From: an uncultured Bacteroidales bacterium
GTDB lineage: Bacteria > Bacteroidota > Bacteroidia > Bacteroidales > Bacteroidaceae
Assembly: GCA_902801485.1 (NCBI GenBank)
Contig: CADCIP010000025.1
Span: 1 to 63,536 of the forward strand
Direction: 5' to 3'
DNA length: 63,536 nt
Below are positions 45,586 through 52,534 of the stretch, piece by piece. The notes below the pieces were generated by a model that did not search any database, was not told the DNA's origin, and saw only the letters and a program-made list of their open reading frames with translations. The stretch's first letter is position 1. Each line of letters begins with the position of its first letter. Both the position numbers and the translations under genes were made by a program.

Positions 45586-45636
45586 AAAAAATCTGTGAGA
45601 TCTGTGAGATTTCTTGCAGCTTGCAGCATAGGAGAT
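45586..45636 (+). repeat. Inverted repeat, left copy
   Basis: It matches the reverse complement of 47529-47578 except for one indel and two mismatches. The pair encloses the TPR-AraC regulator and its promoter. Confidence 0.8.
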
Positions 45637-45693
45637 TTATACAAATAATTGCACTTTTTAATAGGAAAAGTGCTTCGAATGCGAAAAAATATT

Positions 45694-45702
45694 TATCTTT
45701 GC
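45694..45702 (+). promoter_or_regulatory. -7 box TATCTTTGC of the TPR-AraC regulator
   Basis: It lies 9 bases before ATG 45712 and fixes that start over the longer frame from 45649. The -33 reads TTCG, so it is weak. Confidence 0.5.
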
Positions 45703-45711
45703 ACTCAAGAT

Positions 45712-47496
45712 ATGAGGCTGGTTGTACATCTTATAATTATATATGCCGCGCTGTTGACCTTGGTGGGTTGCGGAGATGGCAAGTCTGTGAGGCAACTACC
45801 GCACCTGGGGGACACGCCCTATCAGCAGGATACCATACTGGTCATTTATGCCACCAATCCTGAGCGGGCACTTACGTTGCTCGACTCTGCGTTGATGTTA
45901 GGTAACATCAGTGCATATCGCGGGCAGTGCATCCGCGCCAGGATTTATAGCAAGTCGTTTGTGGAGCAGCGTCAGGACTCTGCCATCCTTATTTGCAAGG
46001 AACTGCTCGGTCACGACTCCGTGCGTAACGATCCTGCGGAACAGGAGAATATCCTGGACCTGCTCATTGCCACCAGCCGTGCCAAGCCCGACTACGAGCA
46101 ATATATGCATTGGGCTGCACAGAAGGCCGAACTCTGTCAAAAACAAGGCGAAGAGACCGAACGCTGGCGCAGCGAGGCCGACGTTGGCTTTGTGATGACA
46201 CATTTAGGACAGGAGGACGAAGGTCTTGCCAAGCTCGACGAGGCCATCGGTCATCTTGACGCTCCCGGCAGCATCGACCGCATGGATGCTTTTATCGTTG
46301 CCTGTAAGCGTAAGATTAACGCCCTCAATGAGCTGCATCGCTATAACGAGATCATTACCTTGGGGCAGCGCATCCTCGACCGCCTGAACCATTACGAGCA
46401 GCACGCCAAGGATTACGCCGAAGACAGTTATCGCCTCTCGTGGAGTGACCATCCCAACGACCGTGACCGTTACATAGACTTCAGCCGCGCACAGGCTAAC
46501 GGCTTCATGGCTGAAGCTTACGCCATGACCAATGAGAATGCAAAGGCCAAAGAACATCTTGCCCTTTTCGAACAGAGCGACTATGGCAAGACCTTCATGG
46601 GCCACCGCATGATAGCCCTGACGCAGATGGCCTTGGGGATGTATGACGAAGCCCTGACGACCTACACAGAAATAGCACGACGCATGGCTGCCGATACACT
46701 GAACGACGACTATGCCGTCATTCTCCGCTCCCGCGCCATCGCTGCCCATGCCAAGAATCATTTTGCCGAAGCCTACGGCTACCAGACTCGCTATGCCGAC
46801 CTCTCGAAGGTACTTAGCGACAGCCTCATGAAAGGCAAGGCTCACGAGTATGCTGCCCGTTACCACGACCAGGAGCAGAAGTTAGAGATCGCACAGATGA
46901 ATGCTGAGAGCCAGCGCAAGACCATTATCATCTGGGCAGCCGTCACCATCATCATGCTGATTAGCATCTTTGCCATCTGGCTCCTCTACCAGTGGCGCGT
47001 CATCCGTCGCAAGAACCTCGTGTTGGTCGAGCAGATTGGCGAGGCCATTGAATACAAAGAGAAATATGAAAGCCAGAAGATTCAACAAGTAACATCTGAT
47101 ACGCCCACAACCCCCGCCATAGAATCCGACTTGCTTTCGCTTGAAGACATTTCCAACGACGAGTTGTACCGCCGTTTGCGTCACGTTATCAAACGCGAGC
47201 ACCTCTACCTCGACCCCAGTCTGGACCGCCAGAAGATTATGGAGATTTTCCAGTTGTCGAGACGTCGTGTGGGTGCTGCCTTTGCCCAGGGATCCGAGTT
47301 TGCGAGTCTTGCCGACTTCATCCGCGATTGCCGTCTGGAGTATTCCTGCAATCTGCTCGTTACGCGTCCCGACCTCAGTATCAAGGAAGTTGCTGCCAAG
47401 TCTGGATTCAATTATGCAAGCAACTACAGTTCTGACTTCAAGAACCGCTACACCTTGACGCCCAGCAACTACCGCGAGTTGAAGGCTAAGAAGTAA
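45712..47496 (+). CDS. Membrane-bound TPR/AraC-type transcriptional regulator (lipoprotein-like start)
   Basis: A 594-residue regulator. The start has a signal sequence with LVGC (possible lipobox, Cys near 18), then TPR-like helical repeats (about 50-390), one membrane helix (WAAVTIIMLISIFAIWLLY, about 403-422) and a cytoplasmic AraC-type helix-turn-helix domain (about 475-590, RPDLSIKEVAAKSGFNYAS). This layout resembles Bacteroidota one-component envelope sensors. It is probably the regulator of the downstream accessory block, on positional grounds only. Confidence 0.8.
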   Translation: MRLVVHLIIIYAALLTLVGCGDGKSVRQLPHLGDTPYQQDTILVIYATNPERALTLLDSALMLGNISAYRGQCIRARIYSKSFVEQRQDSAILICKELLGHDSVRNDPAEQENILDLLIATSRAKPDYEQYMHWAAQKAELCQKQGEETERWRSEADVGFVMTHLGQEDEGLAKLDEAIGHLDAPGSIDRMDAFIVACKRKINALNELHRYNEIITLGQRILDRLNHYEQHAKDYAEDSYRLSWSDHPNDRDRYIDFSRAQANGFMAEAYAMTNENAKAKEHLALFEQSDYGKTFMGHRMIALTQMALGMYDEALTTYTEIARRMAADTLNDDYAVILRSRAIAAHAKNHFAEAYGYQTRYADLSKVLSDSLMKGKAHEYAARYHDQEQKLEIAQMNAESQRKTIIIWAAVTIIMLISIFAIWLLYQWRVIRRKNLVLVEQIGEAIEYKEKYESQKIQQVTSDTPTTPAIESDLLSLEDISNDELYRRLRHVIKREHLYLDPSLDRQKIMEIFQLSRRRVGAAFAQGSEFASLADFIRDCRLEYSCNLLVTRPDLSIKEVAAKSGFNYASNYSSDFKNRYTLTPSNYRELKAKK

Positions 47497-47528
47497 AAAC
47501 ACCGCCCTTCCATCAGAAAATTATATTT

Positions 47529-47578
47529 ATCTCCTATGCGGCAAGCCGCAAGAAATCTCACAGATCTCACGATTTTTT
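47529..47578 (-). repeat. Inverted repeat, right copy
   Basis: The inverted partner of 45586-45636, about 1.9 kb away. No recombinase gene is adjacent. Confidence 0.8.
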
Positions 47579-47587
47579 AAGTGGTAG

Positions 47588-47735
47588 GTTTTGCTTTTAT
47601 CTGTTGGTAGCCATACTATCGTATGCCATTAGTGCTATGTTTCATTCTTTTACTTTTAAAAACATGCTTTTAACGTAAAAGCCTAAAACACATCACACGT
47701 CACTGTCGTGACTACCCAACAGCTAAAACCAAAAC
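47588..47735. repeat. Structured 150-bp element
   Basis: The ends pair as GTTTTGCTTTTATCTGTTGG and CCAACAGCTAAAACCAAAAC with few mismatches. It could be a small non-autonomous mobile element or a structured RNA. Confidence 0.45.
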
Positions 47736-47949
47736 AATATCTGTTCATTGAGGTTTAAATTAACAATGAACCGTAAACCGATAACCGGTATACGGTTTTT
47801 CTGGTTTTTGTTTTTCAACTAAACTTCCGAAGAACCGTTTTGGTTTAAATATAAAGCAGCAAGTCTTTTGGATTTGTGCCAATGGTCTTTTGGATTTGTG
47901 TTTTCTCTTATTAAGTTGTGCAAAAAGGCTTATGGTATTGTCACAGCTA

Positions 47950-47981
47950 TTGTGTGCGCCTATTACTTTAAGTAAATTTGC
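47950..47981 (+). promoter_or_regulatory. Promoter of the second AraC-type gene
   Basis: TTG (47950-47952) and TAAATTTGC (47973-47981), 20 bp apart. A 38-base leader follows. All same-strand genes to 52481 could be read from it. Confidence 0.6.
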
Positions 47982-48019
47982 AGCAAGAGAATTGATAAAG
48001 AGAAAATTAATTTTCACAA

Positions 48020-48655
48020 ATGGAAGTTATACTTTGGAGTGTTCTGTTAGGCTTTGCGGTTTTGGTGACCGCACTTGTGGTCAGCCTACACTATCATCGC
48101 AAGTATACACCCATTTTACGCCAGATGTCGGAACGGCTGTCGGACAAAGATTTCGGTAAGACAGACAGGACTTCCGAGAAGGCTCAAAAGAAGACAGACG
48201 AGGCTGACAGTAATAGTAGGAAAAATAGTAGGAAACCGACTGACGAGCGTTCAGGCAATCCTATTAATAATGCACAAATAGAAACAGCAAATGCGGTCAA
48301 GACCGATGAAGATGCAGACGAGAAACTGTTCAGGCAGTTGACAGATGCCATCCGCAATGAGCAGTTATATACTGTGCCGAAGTTCGGGCGCACCGAGTTG
48401 GTAGAGCGTTTCCATTTGCCGAGTAAGCGCATCAGTACGGCGTTCTCGATGGCTGGCACGTCGGTGCCTGAGTTTATCCGCTATTGCCGATTGGAGCATG
48501 CCAGACAGCTGATGATTGAACAGCCTGACATGACACTGGTCGAGATTGCAACAGCCTCGGGATTTGTACATGCTTCGACGTTCACCGTCGATTTCAAGAA
48601 TAAATATGGCGTTTCACCCACGAAATACCGTGAGGAGAAGCTAAAGGAGAAGTAA
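48020..48655 (+). CDS. Membrane-anchored AraC-type regulator, short form
   Basis: A 211-residue protein: one N-terminal membrane helix (VILWSVLLGFAVLVTALVV), a charged linker and an AraC-type DNA-binding domain (about 100-205, QPDMTLVEIATASGFVHAS). The domain is clearly paralogous to that of the 45712 gene, but the TPR sensor part is missing. It may work with that protein or with the small membrane proteins that follow. Confidence 0.75.
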   Translation: MEVILWSVLLGFAVLVTALVVSLHYHRKYTPILRQMSERLSDKDFGKTDRTSEKAQKKTDEADSNSRKNSRKPTDERSGNPINNAQIETANAVKTDEDADEKLFRQLTDAIRNEQLYTVPKFGRTELVERFHLPSKRISTAFSMAGTSVPEFIRYCRLEHARQLMIEQPDMTLVEIATASGFVHASTFTVDFKNKYGVSPTKYREEKLKEK

Positions 48656-48695
48656 AAGAAAATACCGTGGATCAGAACTACTAATAGTTTTGCTA

Positions 48696-48995
48696 ATGCA
48701 TATCCATGATGACATTTTGATGATTCTCACTGTAATCATCCTTGTGCTGACTATTGTCATTGCCGTACTGGTGTGGCAGATTCAGCGGCGCCACCAGTTG
48801 CAGGAACGGCGGCGTGAAGTCATTGAGCGCGAGAATCGCGAGGCTGAGGCATTGCTCAGGGAGCGTGAAGAGATAACCAATAAAACAATGAAATATGACA
48901 ACAGAAGTAATGACATTAGCAATGCTGGCTGTATCGTTGCTGCTGAGCGCCATCGCCTGGAATCTTTTTGCCCAATGGCGCAGGCAGAAGCGTAG
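48696..48995 (+). CDS. Small membrane protein with coiled-coil tail
   Basis: A 99-residue frame: a membrane helix (ILMILTVIILVLTIVIAVLVW, about 8-28), then a highly charged helix rich in Arg and Glu (QERRREVIERENREAEALL). The last third overlaps the next gene by about 100 bases and looks less like protein, so the true end may be the result of a mutation. No family is recognised. Confidence 0.5.
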   Translation: MHIHDDILMILTVIILVLTIVIAVLVWQIQRRHQLQERRREVIERENREAEALLREREEITNKTMKYDNRSNDISNAGCIVAAERHRLESFCPMAQAEA

Positions 48996-49074
48996 GCTGG
49001 ATGAGTCGGAGCGTGAGGTAGCCGATGCTATCAGCCGCCACATCGAACTGCTGTCCGCCGTCGCCGCCGTGTTG
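48895..49074 (+). CDS. Second small membrane protein, reading into the lipoprotein frame
   Basis: From ATG 48895 comes a membrane helix (MLAVSLLLSAIAWNLFAQW) and a charged segment (RRQKRRLDESEREVADAISR), the same design as the preceding small protein. No stop separates it from the lipoprotein signal that starts near 49075, so it is either fused to it or the lipoprotein begins at an internal GTG. The end given is the proposed boundary, not a stop codon. Confidence 0.4.
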
Positions 49075-50086
49075 GTGACGAAGGGCAGCATTGCTCTCGC
49101 CGCCGTGATGATGCTCGCCGCCTGCACGAAGGAGGGCGACACCATCTACCAGTGGGATCCTGACGAGCCGACGGCCAGTACGGCCCCAACCGTCACCGTG
49201 ATCTACAATGCCGACGCACTCGGCGACCGTTCCTATAACGACCTGATCTATCAGGGCGTCGAGGAGGCAGCAGACAAGTATGGCCTGCGCACCATTCAGC
49301 TCTCGCCGACCAGCTACGAGGTTCATCGTCTGCGCTGCCGGCTACGACGACTACATCCGCCAGAACAGCCACGTTTTCGACGAAAATCCCTACGCCGACC
49401 TGCTCTACTTGGAGACGCCCGAGCCTCTGGCCAGCGGCGGCTCCACGCTCTACCTGCCCTACTACGGGGCCATGTACGAGGGCGGCGCCATCCAGCCCGT
49501 CTTCAACGAAAACGCCACGCTTGTCATTTCCAATCCCGAAGACCAGACGGTAGTCGGGGCAGCCAAGGGCTTCTCCGACGGCTTCAACACCGACTACTTC
49601 CAACACGAGTACGACTCGTTGGAAATTTCCTGGGGCTATACGTGGGAGAAGAACCTCAAGACCCTCTATCTGGCCGAGCACTCCGGCGAGGGCTACAACA
49701 TTGCCGACTCCACAGCCTTTCAAGTCCTCAACGACTGCGAGGGCACCATCATCCCCATCTGTGGCGGTTCGGGCTATACCCTGATGTACATCTCCGAGAT
49801 AGCATCTTATCATGGTTATGTGGGGATAGACGTCGAAAATGAATCCTACACCATGTCGATTTTCAAGCGCATCGATCGCGCCGTAGGTCTCTGCATCGGC
49901 CAGTGGCTCTCGCCCGAAGGTATGCCCAAGCATCAGGTATTGGGACTGAAAGACGGCTACACTGGTGTGGCACTCCATCTGGGAAGCTATTATTTAGAAG
50001 AATATAACAAGTATATCCCCGAGACGCTGCGCCAGCAGATTCACGAGGATGCCGTAAGAAAGGAGGTGGAATATGAGAAGAGGTAA
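49075..50086 (+). pseudogene. Frameshifted BMP/PBP1-like lipoprotein
   Basis: From a possible GTG start at 49075, a lipoprotein signal ends in MLAAC, followed by a type 1 periplasmic-binding fold: GDRSYNDLIYQGVEEAADKY resembles BMP/PnrA nucleoside-binding lipoproteins. The frame is lost at 49320. The continuation FIVCAAGYDDYIRQ starts one base later and runs to 50086. The linker expected between these parts looks too short, so a small deletion is more likely than a single-base error. Family members bind nucleosides or other small ligands. It is probably inactive unless programmed frameshifting occurs. Confidence 0.65.
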
Positions 50087-52481
50087 GATGTTAGATGGAA
50101 GATGGATGATGTTGCTTTGCGCATCATTCCTGATGTTGCTTGCAGCTTGTTCGAAGGACGACGACAAGATTGTCGTTCAGACGCAGCACAAGTGGGTGGA
50201 CAAGAAGGTGGCGGTGGTCTATCCTAACCGCAACCCCATCATGAAGGCCCAGATGGAGCGCACCGCCCAGTGGTTCCTCGACAACTTCCAGGAGGCACAG
50301 CTCTCTGGCGATGTCTGCGTGCGCCTGAAGCTCGAGTGGTACGACGAGCTCTCCAGCAACCTCGACGCACTGAGTGCGGAACTTGCCAGCGACACCAGCG
50401 TGGTTGCCATCGTCGGTCCCTTCAACAGTAATAGCCTTGAGGTGTTCGCCAAGGCCTGCCAGGAGACGGAGAAACCGCTCATCGCCCCGACCGCCACCAG
50501 CGAGGAGATCATCCGCCGCTACGCCGTGCCCACGCAGAGCGGTACGCGCACCGTGCGCCCCTTCCTCTGGTCACTCACCGAGAGCGACGTAGCCTTCGCC
50601 GAGGTTGTTATGACGGCATACGCCTCCATTATTCAGAATTTAAACTTCTTAATCTCCTCTGCCGTTATGCTGTCGCCCGACAATGTCTATGGCAAGACTT
50701 TCTTCGACTGGGCACCGTTCCAGGCCGAGAACCTTGCCATCAAGCTGTCAGGCAACCAGCAATATGCTTCCACCGACGAGTTGCAGAATCAGATAAAGAC
50801 CATTCTCAACGATAACCCACAGTTTTTGGAAGGTCTCATTGCGCCCACTATCCACATGTTCTGTGTCATGGAGAACTTAGAGCAATTCTATAAGGTTGCC
50901 GAAATGCGACGCAAGTGGTATCTGAATTTCAGTCCGAAGGATGGGTACGGCATCCCCGATGGCACACCTATCGACGATCCTGTCTATGACGAGTTTGCCG
51001 GTGAGATTGCCGCCTTCCGCCGTACATGGATAGCCCTAAGCGATTTCAGTCAGGAAGAGGTTGACGCCCTTACCGACGGTCAGCGCCGCATACTTGAGGA
51101 ATACCAGGGCTTCTCGCCATACGCTGACCCCACCACGGGTTTCGAGATGAGCTACGAGCGTAAGTTCGGCACCAAGCCCACCTTCGAGGAGTGCAAGTTC
51201 TACGACGGCCTCCTGCTCGCCGGCCTCGCCTGCCATAAGCAGGCAGTGGCCGGAGATTCCGGAGTTTCCGGAGATTCCGAATCGTCCGCGAACATCGCCT
51301 TCAACCAGGCCATCTACGACCTTACGTTCGCCAACGCCGACGCCAGCCTGAGTGCTTCCGTCTGGAACGCCGCCGCCATGCAGCTCTACCTGCGCCAGCT
51401 TGACAACGGTCAGGTTCCCATGTTCCGTGGTGCCTCGGGCAACATCGCCTTCGATGCCGAGAGTTGCGCCGCCGCTGCCGGCACCACCTATGTACACTGG
51501 CAGATCCACAACGGCAAGATCAATCTCCTCCGCTACTTCAGCTCCAACGGTAGCCATCGCACCGGAGAAGCGACGGCTGCCTGGAAAATCCTCTACGACG
51601 AAAATGTCGAGCAGCAACGTTTCGCCGAGCAGGCACAAGATCAAGACGTAGGCATCGACTACGCGCCGCTGAAGGACCAGTACGCCCTGCTCGTCCATGC
51701 CAGCAACGAGTTCAAGAACTACCGTCACCTCTCCGACGTGCTCAGCGTCTATCAGCAGCTGAAGCGCAGCGGGTTCGACGACGACCATATCATCCTCATC
51801 GCCGACCGCTCCGTGGCTGATGACCGAAAGAATCCCGAGCCAGGCACCGTCCGCGCCTCTATCGACGGACCCGACCTCATGGCAGGAGCCGTGATTGACT
51901 ACGACGCCTCGACGCTTTCCGCAGCCGACATCATGCGCATCCTCATGGGTCAGCGCAGCGACAAGCTGCCTGCGGTCATCCCGTCCGATGCCGGCAACAA
52001 CGTGTTCTTCTACTGGAGCGGTCACGGTCGCAACCTGAGCCACGGCGGCTCCAGGGAGTTCCAGTGGCGTGAGACGTCCCACCATCAGGGCCTCACCGCC
52101 CAGCTGCTGCACGAGGCTGTCACCACCATGCAGCACAACAAGGGTTTCCGCAAGCTCTTCATCGTGGCCGAGCCCTGCTATGCCGAGTGCGTGGTCACCG
52201 ACCTCGACGGCATCCCCGGCGTGCTTGCCATGACCGGTGCCAACGAGCAGGAGCAGTCGTGGGCCGACAACTGGAACCCCAACGGCTCGTTCTGGATGTG
52301 CAACCGCTTCACGCAGAACTTCGTGACGGCTGTCACCGAGAATCCGGCCATCACCTACCGCGACCTCTACCTCTACTGTGCCCAGCACACCCTCGGCTCC
52401 CATGCTTGCGTGGTCAATGCCGCACACTTCGGCAACCTCTACCATACCGGCCCGGGGGAATTTATAAAAAGGGAAAAGTGA
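50073..52481 (+). CDS. Lipoprotein fusing a type 1 periplasmic-binding domain to a legumain-like C13 peptidase
   Basis: An 802-residue lipoprotein (lipobox LLAAC, Cys near 26). Residues about 45-470 form a type 1 substrate-binding fold of the Leu/Ile/Val or receptor type (VAIVGPFNSNS, KPLIAPTATSEE, YGKTFF). Residues about 530-790 match family C13 (legumain/GPI8): NYRHLSDVLSVYQQLKRSG, catalytic His about 651 in FFYWSGHG, catalytic Cys about 702 in AEPCYAEC and MTGANEQEQSWAD. The dyad is intact. The start overlaps the preceding frame by 14 bases. The last codons (KREK) run into a heptad array. A ligand-controlled envelope protease is plausible, but not shown. Confidence 0.8.
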   Translation: MRRGKMLDGRWMMLLCASFLMLLAACSKDDDKIVVQTQHKWVDKKVAVVYPNRNPIMKAQMERTAQWFLDNFQEAQLSGDVCVRLKLEWYDELSSNLDALSAELASDTSVVAIVGPFNSNSLEVFAKACQETEKPLIAPTATSEEIIRRYAVPTQSGTRTVRPFLWSLTESDVAFAEVVMTAYASIIQNLNFLISSAVMLSPDNVYGKTFFDWAPFQAENLAIKLSGNQQYASTDELQNQIKTILNDNPQFLEGLIAPTIHMFCVMENLEQFYKVAEMRRKWYLNFSPKDGYGIPDGTPIDDPVYDEFAGEIAAFRRTWIALSDFSQEEVDALTDGQRRILEEYQGFSPYADPTTGFEMSYERKFGTKPTFEECKFYDGLLLAGLACHKQAVAGDSGVSGDSESSANIAFNQAIYDLTFANADASLSASVWNAAAMQLYLRQLDNGQVPMFRGASGNIAFDAESCAAAAGTTYVHWQIHNGKINLLRYFSSNGSHRTGEATAAWKILYDENVEQQRFAEQAQDQDVGIDYAPLKDQYALLVHASNEFKNYRHLSDVLSVYQQLKRSGFDDDHIILIADRSVADDRKNPEPGTVRASIDGPDLMAGAVIDYDASTLSAADIMRILMGQRSDKLPAVIPSDAGNNVFFYWSGHGRNLSHGGSREFQWRETSHHQGLTAQLLHEAVTTMQHNKGFRKLFIVAEPCYAECVVTDLDGIPGVLAMTGANEQEQSWADNWNPNGSFWMCNRFTQNFVTAVTENPAITYRDLYLYCAQHTLGSHACVVNAAHFGNLYHTGPGEFIKREK

Positions 52482-52522
52482 AAAGGGTAAAGTGAAAAGG
52501 GAAAAGTGAAAAATTAATTATA
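52466..52522. repeat. AAAAGTG/AAAAGGG heptad array at the end of the C13 gene
   Basis: Alternating 7-base units run from the last codons of the peptidase gene into the spacer before the LRR gene. Confidence 0.8.
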
Positions 52523-52534
52523 CATTATTATATT

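Larger units (their letters stand above)
45138..45711. other. Repeat-rich intergenic region upstream of the TPR-AraC gene
   Basis: No gene. It holds a heptad island of CAGTTTAC type (45352-45397), an alternating ATCATAC/ATCTTAC array (45507-45564), the left copy of a 50-bp inverted repeat (45586-45636), a weak hairpin with T-run (45243-45263), and promoter boxes for genes on both sides. Confidence 0.7.
47497..48019. other. Intergenic region with repeats between the two AraC-type regulators
   Basis: No gene. It holds the right inverted-repeat copy (47529-47578), a 24-bp imperfect inverted repeat at 47588-47610 and 47712-47735 with an inner CTTTTAC/GTAAAAG pairing, and the promoter of the next gene. 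Confidence 0.65.

Noticed and set aside
45586-47578. Insertion sequence around the TPR-AraC gene
   Set aside because: The inverted repeats enclose a regulator, not a transposase, and no target-site duplication is seen.
48895-49842. 315-codon open frame taken as one protein
   Set aside because: After 49320 its translation becomes Arg/Leu/His-rich and unlike any protein, while the +1 frame continues the binding domain. Only the first part is real.
51660-52440. Gingipain (C25) or metacaspase (C14) instead of C13
   Set aside because: The NYRH motif, HG loop and E-x-C spacing fit legumain/GPI8 much better, and no C25 or C14 signature was found.
51036-52445. Long minus-strand open frames opposite the C13 and LRR genes (also 53036-54082, 54881-55855, 59066-60136)
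   Set aside because: They are mirror frames of GC-rich coding DNA, rich in Val/Leu/Arg without motifs or promoters.
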